DNA from: Paraburkholderia unamae
GTDB taxonomy: Bacteria > Pseudomonadota > Gammaproteobacteria > Burkholderiales > Burkholderiaceae
Assembly: GCF_003268775.1 (NCBI RefSeq)
Contig: NZ_QLSU01000020.1
Location: 62,001-126,000 of the forward strand
Direction: 5' to 3'
Length of the DNA stretch: 64,000 bases
The position numbers were made by a program, and so were the translations under genes. Shown here in pieces: positions 16,005 through 24,843 of the stretch (position 1 is the first letter of the stretch; each line of letters starts with the position of its first letter). The notes under the pieces were generated by a model. That model was not told where the DNA came from. It did not search any database and saw nothing but the letters and a program-made list of their open reading frames with translations.

Positions 16005-18962
16005 TTACAGCGTACGCGCGACTTCGGTGATCTCGAACACTTCGAACTGATCGCCTTCGACGATGTCGCTGAAGTTCTTGATCGACATACCGCACTCGAA
16101 GCCTTGCTTGACTTCCTTGACGTCGTCCTTGAAGCGCTTGAGCGAGTCGAGTTCGCCGGTATGGATGACCACGTTGTTGCGGATCACGCGCACCGACGAC
16201 GAACGCTTGACGAAACCGTCCGTGACCATACAACCCGCGATCAGGCCGACCTTCGGCACGCGGATCACCTGGCGCACTTCCGCCATACCCGTGACCGTCT
16301 CGCGCTTCTCCGGCGCCAGCATGCCCGACATCGCCGCCTTCACCTCATCCACAGCGTCATAGATGATGTTGTAGTAGCGGATGTCGATGCCGTTCGCCTC
16401 GGCCACCTTACGCGCCTGTGCATCCGCACGCGTATTGAAGCCGATGATGACCGCCTTCGAAGCCGTTGCCAGGTTGACGTCCGACTCGCTGATCGCGCCG
16501 ACGGCGCTGTGCACGATCTGCACGCGCACTTCGCTGGTCGACAGTTTGACCAGCGATTGCACCAGCGCTTCCTGCGAACCCTGCACGTCGGCCTTGACGA
16601 TGAGCGGCAGGTTCTGCACTTCGCCTTCGCCCATCTGCTCGAGCATGTTTTCGAGCTTCGCGGCCTGCTGCTTCGCGAGCTTGACGTCGCGGAACTTGCC
16701 TTGACGGAACATCGCGATTTCGCGCGCCTTGCGCTCGTCCGGCAGCACGATGACTTCTTCGCCCGCGCCCGGCACTTCCGACAGACCCTGGATTTCGACC
16801 GGGATCGACGGACCCGCTTCCTTCGTGGGCTTGCCCGTTTCGTCGAGCATGGCGCGCACGCGGCCGTAGGCGCTACCGGCCAGCACGACGTCGCCACGGT
16901 TCAGCGTACCCGACTGGACGAGGATCGTTGCAACCGGACCCTTACCCTTGTCGAGCTTCGCTTCGATGACGATGCCCTTGGCCGGCGCTTCGACCGGCGC
17001 CTTCAGTTCCAGCACTTCGGCTTGCAGCAGCACGTTTTCGAGCAGATCGTCGATGCCCGCGCCCGTCTTTGCCGACACCGGCACGAACGGCGAGTCGCCG
17101 CCGTACTCTTCCGGCACGACGCCTTCCGCGACGAGCTCCTGCTTGACGCGATCGAGGTTCGCATCCGGCTTGTCGATCTTGTTGATCGCCACGACGAGCG
17201 GCACGCCCGCAGCCTTCGCGTGCGAGATCGCTTCCTTCGTCTGCGGCATCACGCCGTCGTCGGCCGCGACCACCAGAATAACGATGTCGGTTGCCTTCGC
17301 ACCGCGAGCACGCATGGCCGTGAAGGCCTCGTGACCCGGCGTGTCGAGGAACGTGATGACGCCACGCGGCGTTTCGACGTGGTAAGCGCCGATGTGCTGC
17401 GTAATGCCGCCCGCTTCGCCCGCTGCGACCTTGGCGCGGCGGATGTAGTCGAGCAGCGAGGTCTTGCCGTGGTCGACGTGACCCATGACGGTGACGACCG
17501 GCGGACGCGGCAGTTGCTCGGCGTCCGTGGCCGTGGCCTGGCCTTCGACCAGCAGCGCTTCCGGATCGTCGAGCTTCGCGGCAACCGCACGGTGGCCGAG
17601 TTCCTCGACGATGATCATCGCCGTTTCCTGGTCGAGCATCTGGTTGATGGTGACCATCTGGCCCATCTTCATCATCACCTTGATGACTTCCGACGCCTTC
17701 ACGGACATCTTGTGGGCGAGGTCGGCCACGGTGATGGTTTCCGGCACGTGCACTTCACGCACGATCGGCTCGGTCGGCGCCTGGAACGTCGAAGCGTCCT
17801 GGTGACGGCCACGGCCCTTCGGGCCGCCGCGCCAGCCGCGATCCACGCCGCCCGACGAATCGCCGCGCGTCTTGATGCCGCGGCGCTTCGCTGCGTCGTC
17901 CTGCCAGCCGCCCTTGCCTGCGCCCGGCTTCTTGTTGCGGTCGCCCGCGCCCGCACCCGGCGCGCTCGTCGAGGGCGCGGCCGTCGTGGCGGGCTTCTTC
18001 GCACCGGCGCCTGCACCGCCTGCCGGACGCGCTGCCGCGCCTTCCGGACGGGCCGGCTTGTGCAGCGTGCCCTTGGCTTCGGCAGCCTTGGGCGGCTCGA
18101 CCGGCTTGGGCGGCTCGGGCGCCTTCACCTGCGCCTTGCGCGGCGTGTTCATCATCTCGCGGATCGCCCGCGCTTCGGCCTCGGCGGCCGCGCGGCGGCG
18201 AGCGATCTCGTCCTGTTCCTTTTGCGCCTTCTCGGCGGCTTCGCGTGCGGCGACCTCGGCCTTCTGGGCTGCTTCGCGCTGCGCGGCGCGCTCGGCGGCG
18301 GCGCGCTGCTCGTCTTGCTGATCCTGCTGTTGCTTCACTTCCTTGGCCTGCTCTTCGGCGTTGCGCTGCGCGGCCACGGCCTGGGCGGCCAGTTCGCGAG
18401 CGGCGGCTTCGGCCGCTACCTTCTTCTTCGCTGCTTCTTCCTCGGCGCGGCGGCGCTCGGCTTCGGCAGCCTCTTCGCGCGCACGGCGCTCGGACTCTTC
18501 ACGCGCCAGAAGATCCTGGCGCTCCTTGAGCTCCTGAGCCTGACGCTCCAGCAACTCCGCCTCGCGGCGTGCTTCTTCCTCGCGGCGCTGCAATTCCGCC
18601 TCTTCGGCGGCCACTGCTGCGTCGGCGGCATGATTCGATGCGTCCGCCTCACCGGCGGACTCGTCGCGGCGGACGAACGTGCGCTTCTTGCGCACCTCGA
18701 CCTGAATGGTGCGTGCCTTACCCGTCGAATCGGACTGCTTGATTTCCGACGTATGCCGTTTCGTCAGCGTGATCTTGCGCTTGTCTGCATCAGTCGAGCC
18801 GTGAGACTTGCGCAAGTGATCGAGCAGACGCGCCTTGTCGGTTTCCGACAAAGCGTCGCTCTCGCTCGCTTTCGTCACACCCGCCGCCTGCAGCTGCTCG
18901 AGCAGCACGCCGGCAGGCATTTTCAGTTCCGCGGCAAATTGGGCTACGTTGTTACTCGCCAT
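16005..18962 (-). CDS. infB: Translation initiation factor IF-2
   Basis: GTPase that brings fMet-tRNA to the 30S subunit and promotes subunit joining; 985 residues, long because of its N-terminus. Residues 1-55 form the IF2-N domain (AELKMPAGVLLEQLQAAGV). Residues 100-290 are an Ala/Glu/Arg-rich helical region and 290-390 a Pro/Ala/Gly/Arg-rich linker. The G domain begins near residue 490 with VTVMGHVDHGKTSLLD, then DTPGHEAFTAMRARGA and NKIDKP, followed by the C1/C2 domains (DGFVKRSSSVRVIRNNVVI, GFECGMSIKNFSDIVEGD). AGAGGAATGA precedes the ATG. It follows nusA. Confidence 0.97.
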   Translation of the reverse strand: MASNNVAQFAAELKMPAGVLLEQLQAAGVTKASESDALSETDKARLLDHLRKSHGSTDADKRKITLTKRHTSEIKQSDSTGKARTIQVEVRKKRTFVRRDESAGEADASNHAADAAVAAEEAELQRREEEARREAELLERQAQELKERQDLLAREESERRAREEAAEAERRRAEEEAAKKKVAAEAAARELAAQAVAAQRNAEEQAKEVKQQQDQQDEQRAAAERAAQREAAQKAEVAAREAAEKAQKEQDEIARRRAAAEAEARAIREMMNTPRKAQVKAPEPPKPVEPPKAAEAKGTLHKPARPEGAAARPAGGAGAGAKKPATTAAPSTSAPGAGAGDRNKKPGAGKGGWQDDAAKRRGIKTRGDSSGGVDRGWRGGPKGRGRHQDASTFQAPTEPIVREVHVPETITVADLAHKMSVKASEVIKVMMKMGQMVTINQMLDQETAMIIVEELGHRAVAAKLDDPEALLVEGQATATDAEQLPRPPVVTVMGHVDHGKTSLLDYIRRAKVAAGEAGGITQHIGAYHVETPRGVITFLDTPGHEAFTAMRARGAKATDIVILVVAADDGVMPQTKEAISHAKAAGVPLVVAINKIDKPDANLDRVKQELVAEGVVPEEYGGDSPFVPVSAKTGAGIDDLLENVLLQAEVLELKAPVEAPAKGIVIEAKLDKGKGPVATILVQSGTLNRGDVVLAGSAYGRVRAMLDETGKPTKEAGPSIPVEIQGLSEVPGAGEEVIVLPDERKAREIAMFRQGKFRDVKLAKQQAAKLENMLEQMGEGEVQNLPLIVKADVQGSQEALVQSLVKLSTSEVRVQIVHSAVGAISESDVNLATASKAVIIGFNTRADAQARKVAEANGIDIRYYNIIYDAVDEVKAAMSGMLAPEKRETVTGMAEVRQVIRVPKVGLIAGCMVTDGFVKRSSSVRVIRNNVVIHTGELDSLKRFKDDVKEVKQGFECGMSIKNFSDIVEGDQFEVFEITEVARTL

Positions 18963-19117
18963 TCATTCCTCTTAATGCAAGGACCGATTCCTTGCGGTTG
19001 ACATCGGGTCATGCGGCCTTAGGCGCCTCGCGTCCTGCAAGGCTCCGCCGCGTTCAGTTCAGTGGGTCATGGTCGCTTCCTGCTCGTCGCGCCCTGATGC
19101 AGTTTCCCGTTACCGGG

Positions 19118-20593
19118 TCACTGGAACCAGTGCTCACGTGCCTTCATGATCAACGCCTTGGCGGCGTCCTCTTCCATTCCCGTCATTTCGACCAGCTCGT
19201 CCACGGCCAGCTCGGCGAGCTCGTCGCGGGTGTGAACTTCATGCTGCGCCAGTTTCGCGAGCAGGTCCGGGTCGATGCCGTCCAGACTCTTCAGGTCCAG
19301 GGCGGCGCTTTCCACCTTCTCCTCGTTCGCGATGGCTTGCGTGAGCAGCGCATCGCGCGCGCGGTTGCGCAGTTCGTGCACGGTGTCCTCGTCGAACGCC
19401 TCGATTTCCAGCATTTCGTTGAGCGGCACGTAGGCGATCTCTTCGAGGCTCGTGAAGCCTTCGTCGATCAGGATGTCGGCGACTTCTTCGTCCACGTCGA
19501 GGCGCGCCATGAACAGGTCGCGCAGCACCGTGCGCTCCTGGTTCTGCTTCTGCGCGGATTCGTCCGGCGTCATGATGTTGATCTGCCAGCCGGTCAGTTC
19601 GCTGGCCAGACGCACGTTCTGGCCGCTACGGCCGATCGCGACCGCGAGTTCGCTCTCGTCGACCACGACGTCCATCGAGTGCTTCTCTTCGTCGACGACG
19701 ATCGACTGCACGGCAGCCGGCGCGAGCGCGCCGATCACGAACTGGGCGGGATCCTCCGACCATAGCACGATGTCGACGTTTTCGCCACCGAGCTCGTTGC
19801 GCACGGCCTGCACGCGCGAACCGCGAATGCCGACACAGGTGCCGATCGGGTCGATGCGCTTGTCGTAAGCCACCACGCCGATCTTGGCGCGCACGCCGGG
19901 GTCGCGGGCCGCCGCCTTGATCTCCAGAAGACCCTGTTCGATTTCGGGCACTTCCATCTCGAACAGCTTCATCAGGAACTCGGGCGCCGTGCGCGAGAGT
20001 TCGATCTGCGGGCCGCGCGCGGTGCGGTCGACCTTGCCGATCCACGCGCGCACGCGGTCGCCCACGCGCAGGTTTTCCTTCGGAATCAACTGGTCGCGGC
20101 GCAGCAGCGCTTCCACACGGCCGGATTCGACGATGAAGTTGCCCTTGTCCATGCGCTTGACCGTGCCGGTCATGATGCTTTCGCCGCGCTCGAGGAAGTC
20201 GTTCAGGATCTGCTCGCGCTCGGCATCGCGCACCTTTTGCAGGATGACCTGCTTGGCGGCCTGCGCGCCGATACGGCCGAACTCGACCGACGGCACCGGC
20301 TGCTCGACGAAACCGTCGATCTGCGCCTCGGGGTCTTGCTCGCGTGCTTCGAACAGCAGGATTTCCTGGTCCGGCTCCTGCAAGCCCGCCTCGTCCGGCA
20401 CGACGCGCCAGCGGCGGAACGTTTCGTGCTCGCCGCTTTCGCGGTCGATATGCACGCGGATATCCGCATCTTCGTCGAAGAGTTTCTTGGAGGCCGACGC
20501 AAGCGCCGCTTCAAGGGCGGCGAACACCACGTCCTTGTCGACATTCTTCTCGCGTGCCAGCGCATCCACCAGCATCAACACTTCGCGACTCAT
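19118..20593 (-). CDS. nusA: Transcription elongation/termination factor NusA
   Basis: RNA-polymerase-binding factor acting in pausing, termination and antitermination; 491 residues. Order: N-terminal RNAP-binding domain (MSREVLMLVDALAREKNV), S1 domain (GERGESIMTGTVKRMDKGNFIVESGRVEALL region), two KH domains (DPIGTCVGIRGSRVQAV; VAIGRSGQNVRLASELTGW) and two C-terminal acidic helix-hairpin-helix repeats, the last ending TGMEEDAAKALIMKAREHWF. The start ATG overlaps the rimP stop as ATGA, so the two are translationally coupled; AGGAGCC precedes it. Confidence 0.97.
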   Translation of the reverse strand: MSREVLMLVDALAREKNVDKDVVFAALEAALASASKKLFDEDADIRVHIDRESGEHETFRRWRVVPDEAGLQEPDQEILLFEAREQDPEAQIDGFVEQPVPSVEFGRIGAQAAKQVILQKVRDAEREQILNDFLERGESIMTGTVKRMDKGNFIVESGRVEALLRRDQLIPKENLRVGDRVRAWIGKVDRTARGPQIELSRTAPEFLMKLFEMEVPEIEQGLLEIKAAARDPGVRAKIGVVAYDKRIDPIGTCVGIRGSRVQAVRNELGGENVDIVLWSEDPAQFVIGALAPAAVQSIVVDEEKHSMDVVVDESELAVAIGRSGQNVRLASELTGWQINIMTPDESAQKQNQERTVLRDLFMARLDVDEEVADILIDEGFTSLEEIAYVPLNEMLEIEAFDEDTVHELRNRARDALLTQAIANEEKVESAALDLKSLDGIDPDLLAKLAQHEVHTRDELAELAVDELVEMTGMEEDAAKALIMKAREHWFQ

Positions 20594-21048
20594 TGTTTGC
20601 GGCTCCTAAAGTCAACTTTGGGGACAAGGCGTGCTTTATCGATGTCCGCGAGCGTGAAATCAAGCATCGCGGGCCCCGCCTTCCCTTCGAATTCCAGACC
20701 GATGGTCTCGCCTTCGGGAGCATGCACGATGCCCCGGTACGATTTCCGTCCGTCCAATGGCTTTTTCAACGTGATTACCGCCTCGCAGCCTGCGAAGCGT
20801 TCGAAGTCCGCCAGTTTTTTCAGCGGACGGTCGAGACCGGGCGACGAGACCTCGAGTCGCTCATAGTCGATGTTCTCGACCGTCAGAACGTGCTGCAGCT
20901 GACGCGTGACCTTCTCGCAGTCCTCGATCGCGATCCCCGCGGGCTGATCGATGAAAATGGTCAGCATGCCGCGCCCGGTGCGCTCGAGGTCGACCAGCTC
21001 GTAACCGAGTCCGGTGACCGTGGTTTCAATCAGTTCCGTCAGTTGCAC
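20590..21048 (-). CDS. rimP: Ribosome maturation factor RimP
   Basis: 30S assembly factor, 152 residues from a GTG start (21046-21048) that has GGAG 8 nt upstream. The frame runs open further upstream, but family similarity begins at MQLTELIETTVTGLGYELVDLE. Other blocks are MLTIFIDQPAGIAIEDCEKVTRQLQHVLTVEN, YERLEVSSPGLDRPLKKLADFERF and the C-terminal SH3-like LDFTLADIDKARLVPKVDF. The stop overlaps the nusA start (ATGA). First gene of the rimP-nusA-infB transcription unit. Confidence 0.94.
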   Translation of the reverse strand: MQLTELIETTVTGLGYELVDLERTGRGMLTIFIDQPAGIAIEDCEKVTRQLQHVLTVENIDYERLEVSSPGLDRPLKKLADFERFAGCEAVITLKKPLDGRKSYRGIVHAPEGETIGLEFEGKAGPAMLDFTLADIDKARLVPKVDFRSRKQ

Positions 21049-21247
21049 AATGCCCACTCCAGATGTTCTGCGCAGCGGGCCGGCAACTTCCTTAGCTTTA
21101 TTTCTTGCTTCGCCAGGGATTCGCGGGCCGCGCGCCAGGTGAGCGCGCGCGCTTCTCACCTACCTGCCCCACGATGACGAACGACCCAGCCGATTGATTG
21201 GCGGCCCCAGAATTGACAATGCCGAGCGTCAAACGTCGGCATATTTC

Positions 21248-21306
21248 GGGATCCCTGGCGGGATTCCATCATCCCTACCGGGATTCCTCATCCCTACCGG
21301 GATTCC
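21248..21306. repeat. Imperfect ~20-bp tandem repeat with internal ATCCC/GGGAT palindromes
   Basis: Units starting GGGATTCC occur at 21260 (20 bp), 21280 (19 bp) and 21299 (partial), with a related GGGATCCC at 21248. Each junction forms ATCCC-TACC-GGGAT, a small hairpin. It lies 200-260 bp upstream of rimP, between the rluB terminator and the presumed rimP promoter. Function unknown. Confidence 0.75.
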
Positions 21307-21320
21307 ATTTGGGGCGGACC

Positions 21321-21345
21321 AAAAAAAAATGGGCGAAACGCCCAT
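21321..21345 (-). terminator. Intrinsic terminator of scpB-rluB
   Basis: On the minus strand ATGGGCG-TTT-CGCCCAT is followed by a run of T opposite the A-tract at 21321-21329. It lies about 235 bp past the rluB stop and clearly separates that unit from rimP. Confidence 0.85.
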
Positions 21346-21579
21346 CCTCTCACTTAGCCAGGTGGTCGCACCTGGGGCGCGTATTACAGCGCAGATAAAA
21401 CAGCCGCACGCCCAGCGACTCCGTGATTCTAGCCTTTTTTGGCCACTTACGCAAATCGCCCGGCAAGCCCGGACAGCCTTTTGCGGCTGTTTGCGGACTA
21501 ACCGGGGCGATTTTCAGGCGTTTTTCGCGCGTGATGCGCTTGCGAGCGCAGCGGCCTTGCGGCTGCGCGTCGCGCCTCG

Positions 21580-23409
21580 TCAATGACCGCGCGTGCGATT
21601 GCGCGGCGTGCCGCGCTGACCGCCGCGATTGTTGCCCCCGGCGTTGCCGCCGGCGCGATTGCCGCTGGCGTTGTTGCCGGGGCCGCCGCGGCGGTTGCCG
21701 TTGGGGTTGGCGTTAGCATTGCCGCCTGCGCGCTTGCCGGCGCCCTGCGCACGGTTGCCGTCCACGTCGCGGCCGCCCGCGCGGTTGCCGCCGCGAGCGC
21801 CGAAGCCTTGACCCGCGCCGAAGCCCGAGCCCGCCCCGGCGCCGCCGCCGAAACCACCGGCTGCGCCGCGCCGACCCTGGCCCTGACGCGGCTGGTTCAT
21901 CGCACCGTGCGAGCTGAGCACCGGCTCGCGGTTGATGAAGCCCATCGACGTCTGCATCGGATCGGGCTGACGGCGCTCCTGCTCCTTGCCGCGCCCGTTG
22001 CCCTTCTCCTCGCTCGGCGCCTTCAGACCGACCGCCGCCATCAGGCTGCGGACCTCGTTGTCTTCGAGCTCTTCCCAGCGGCCGCGCTTCAGACCCTTGG
22101 GCAGTGCGATCGGGCCGTGACGCGTGCGGATCAGGCGACTCACCATCAGGCCGGCCGCCTCGAACATGCGGCGCACTTCACGGTTGCGGCCTTCGGCCAG
22201 CGCGACGTGATACCAGTGATTCGTGCCCTCGCCGCCGCCGTCGCGGATGCGCAGGAAGTTTGCCGGACCGTCTTCAAGCTCGACGCCCTTGAGCAGCTTC
22301 TGGCGATTGCCCTCCGTGAGCTCGCCCACCACGCGCACCGCGTACTCGCGCTCCACGCTGTAACGCGGGTGCATGAAGCGGTTTGCCAGGTCGCCCGAGG
22401 TCGTGAGCATCAGCAGACCTTCGGTGTTGAAGTCGAGGCGGCCGACGGCCAGCCATTTCGCCGTTTTCATGGGCGGCAGGCGATCGAACACGGAAGGACG
22501 CCCTTCCGGATCGGCATGGCTCACGATCTCGCCGGTCGGCTTGTGATAGATCAGCACGCGCGGCGGCTTGTTTTGCAGCTTGCGCTTGATCGGCTTGCCA
22601 TTCACGCGGACCTGGTCGGTCGGCAGGATGCGCTGGCCGATGTGGGCGGGCTCGCCGTTCACCGAGACGCGCCCGGCGATGATCAGCTCTTCCATATCGC
22701 GGCGCGAACCCATGCCGGCGTCCGCGAGCACCTTGTGCAGCTTCGGCGCGTCGTCGTCCGGGCTCAGCACGCGCTTGGGCTGCTGGGCGCGGCCACCACG
22801 GCGCAGCATCGGCGCGTGCACGCCCGAGCCGGCGCCGTTGTCGGCGTCGAATGCGGGCGAAGTGACGTAAAGGAACAGATCGTCCTGATTGCCCGGATTC
22901 GCCTCGCCTGCAACAACCGCGGCCTGCTGACCTTCCCCGCGACCCGGGCGCTTCTGGCCCTTTTGGCCCTTCTGGCGGTTGCCCGCGCCCTGCTGGCGCT
23001 CACCGCGATTTTCGCCTTGGCGTTCGCCTTGCCGCTCGCCTTGATTGGCGCCACCTTCCGCACTCTGGCGGCGCGGCTTCTTCGCGCCCGCGTCCTTGCG
23101 CGGTGCGCGCGCCGGCGCGCCGTCCTGCGGCGCTTGCGTCGCGGCGGGGGCTGCGGACGCTTCCGCACCCTCGGCGGGCACGCCTTCGCCGGACTTCGCC
23201 TTGGCGCCCGCGCGGCGGCGCGCAATCAAGCTGCGCGGCCCGCGGCGCAGGCCGCGGCGCGGACGCTCTTCGCCCTCGCCGCCCTGGGCTTCGGCGCCAG
23301 GCGCGTTGCCTTCGGCCTGCGAGGCGCGCGAGTCGTCGTCGCGTGCGGACGACGTGCGGCGCGCGGATTCGGACGCATCGGTCGAATCGGTGTCGTGGAT
23401 ATCAGTCAA
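21580..23409 (-). CDS. rluB: 23S rRNA pseudouridine synthase RluB/RsuA family with long disordered tails
   Basis: 609 residues, roughly twice the usual RluB core. The start is TTG (23407-23409) with GAGG 6 nt upstream. Residues 1-205 are low-complexity (acidic, then Arg/Gln/Gly-rich). An S4 RNA-binding domain follows (LHKVLADAGMGSRRDMEELIIAGRVSVNG), then the catalytic domain with the nucleophile in VGRLDFNTEGLLMLT (Asp near residue 323) and NREVRRMFEAAGLMVSRLIRTRHGP. The last ~110 residues are a Gly/Asn/Arg-rich tail with many NR-G repeats, likely RNA-binding and disordered. Expected target: pseudouridine 2605 of 23S rRNA. Confidence 0.92.
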   Translation of the reverse strand: MTDIHDTDSTDASESARRTSSARDDDSRASQAEGNAPGAEAQGGEGEERPRRGLRRGPRSLIARRRAGAKAKSGEGVPAEGAEASAAPAATQAPQDGAPARAPRKDAGAKKPRRQSAEGGANQGERQGERQGENRGERQQGAGNRQKGQKGQKRPGRGEGQQAAVVAGEANPGNQDDLFLYVTSPAFDADNGAGSGVHAPMLRRGGRAQQPKRVLSPDDDAPKLHKVLADAGMGSRRDMEELIIAGRVSVNGEPAHIGQRILPTDQVRVNGKPIKRKLQNKPPRVLIYHKPTGEIVSHADPEGRPSVFDRLPPMKTAKWLAVGRLDFNTEGLLMLTTSGDLANRFMHPRYSVEREYAVRVVGELTEGNRQKLLKGVELEDGPANFLRIRDGGGEGTNHWYHVALAEGRNREVRRMFEAAGLMVSRLIRTRHGPIALPKGLKRGRWEELEDNEVRSLMAAVGLKAPSEEKGNGRGKEQERRQPDPMQTSMGFINREPVLSSHGAMNQPRQGQGRRGAAGGFGGGAGAGSGFGAGQGFGARGGNRAGGRDVDGNRAQGAGKRAGGNANANPNGNRRGGPGNNASGNRAGGNAGGNNRGGQRGTPRNRTRGH

Positions 23410-23471
23410 AACAACCTCAAAATGTCAGGTTGCGCGCCCGCTTGCGGGGCGCGTCAAAAATGCTTGTTGCT

Positions 23472-24461
23472 TCAGATGCCGCGGCGAGCGGCTTCGTCGT
23501 CCGTCGTCGAGACGGGGTCGTCCTGCGCCGCGTCGCGGCGGTCTTCGTGTTCTGCGCCGGCCGCATCAGGTTCATGCGCGGCTGCCTGCGCGTGAGCGTC
23601 CGGGGTGGCCCCTTGCTCCGCGAGGTGTGCATCGTGTTGCGCGGCGGTTTCGGCGACGCTTGCCACTGCGTTCACGTCGGCCCCTTCGTCCGCTTCGTCC
23701 GCCTTGCCTGCTTCTTGCGCTGCATGTGCGGCGTATGCGCCCGGCGCCTCGTTCGTCTCACTGGCGAGCGGCCCGGCGGCTTCGTCCTGCTGTGCGGACA
23801 CCGGCGCATCTTCCGCGCCCGGCGCTCCGGCCTGGGTCGCCACTTCCGCCCCGGCCGTCTCGGGCGGACCGTCCGCCACGAATTGCGCCGCGGCGCTATC
23901 GGGAAACTCGATGGCGTGCTGCGCGAGCAGTTGCTCGCCAAGCTGATTCGACGGATCGTCGAGCGACGGAAGTTCGTCGAGCGACTTCAGGCCGAGATCA
24001 TCGAGGAACTGCCGGGTCGTCGCATAGAGCGCCGGGCGGCCCGGCACGTCGCGATGACCGATCACTTCGATCCAGTTGCGGTCTTCGAGCTGCTTGACGA
24101 CCTGCGTGTTGACCGTGACGCCGCGAATTTCCTCGATGTCGCCGCGCGTGACCGGCTGCCGGTACGCGATGATCGCAAGCGTTTCGAGGACCGCGCGCGA
24201 ATAGCGCGGCGGCTTTTCGGGGTGTAACCGGTCGAGGTACGTCCGCATGGCCGGCTTGCTCTGAAAGCGCCAGCCCGACGCGAGCCCCACCAGCTCGACG
24301 CCGCGCCCGGACCATTGGTGCCGCAGGTCTTCGAGCAGGTTACGGACCGTGTCGACCGAGATGTCGTCGGCAAACAGTTTGCGCAGTTCGCCGATCTTCA
24401 GCGGCTCCTGCGTGCAGATCAATGCAGTCTCGAGGACGATTTTCGCCTCTTGGGTATTCAT
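23472..24461 (-). CDS. scpB: Chromosome segregation/condensation protein ScpB
   Basis: Kleisin-associated winged-helix protein of the SMC-ScpAB condensin; 329 residues. The core (about 1-185) is typical: AKIVLETALICTQEPLKIGELRKLF, GWRFQSKPAMRTYLDRLHPEKPPRYSRAVLETLAIIAYRQPVTRGDIEEIRGV and GHRDVPGRPALYATTRQFLDDLGL. From about residue 190 to the end it carries an Ala/Glu-rich acidic tail not found in short ScpBs. It sits upstream of rluB with a 62-bp gap, the usual arrangement in Burkholderiaceae. Confidence 0.94.
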   Translation of the reverse strand: MNTQEAKIVLETALICTQEPLKIGELRKLFADDISVDTVRNLLEDLRHQWSGRGVELVGLASGWRFQSKPAMRTYLDRLHPEKPPRYSRAVLETLAIIAYRQPVTRGDIEEIRGVTVNTQVVKQLEDRNWIEVIGHRDVPGRPALYATTRQFLDDLGLKSLDELPSLDDPSNQLGEQLLAQHAIEFPDSAAAQFVADGPPETAGAEVATQAGAPGAEDAPVSAQQDEAAGPLASETNEAPGAYAAHAAQEAGKADEADEGADVNAVASVAETAAQHDAHLAEQGATPDAHAQAAAHEPDAAGAEHEDRRDAAQDDPVSTTDDEAARRGI

Positions 24462-24843
24462 GCAGCCAGGTCAGACCCTAAGTAAGGTAAATCAGGTTCA
24501 AGGAACCGGATCAGACAGACGAAAGACGATATGGAACTGGAGACGCGCTCGCCCGATTCTGATCGGTCATATTGATGGGAGCACGCACCGGGGGGCCGCT
24601 AAACGACGCACAAGCAGGCAAAGTGCCAGACCCAGCCGGAGGGAGCCGCGAATTTCCCGCAGGGAATCGCTAGACTGAGCGCCATATTACGCAAAAACGC
24701 CGGGTGCGTAAAGACGCTTTCCAGCACGTAAGGCCACGTTTTACCGCGACCTCCCCGCCAGGCGCGCCGCGCCTTCGCGGTGCGCGCGCAGCAGCCGTGC
24801 ACCACCTCGATGCGCGTCGATGCACGGCGCATTCACCGCACGC
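24462..24843. other. Intergenic region upstream of scpB
   Basis: About 380 bp without a supported gene. Small inverted repeats are GGTTC-AAG-GAACC (24495-24507) in the presumed scpB leader and TTACGC/GCGTAA (24687-24692, 24706-24711). No clear promoter was identified. Confidence 0.5.

Larger units (their letters stand above)
21049..21579. other. Intergenic region between rimP and rluB
   Basis: About 530 bp without a supported gene. It contains the rluB terminator (21321-21345), an imperfect tandem repeat (21260-21306) and presumably the rimP-nusA-infB promoter, which I cannot place with confidence. No tRNA is visible here. Confidence 0.6.

Noticed and set aside
16104..19001. 965-codon plus-strand frame opposite infB
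   Set aside because: Same reason: antisense shadow of a long high-GC gene.
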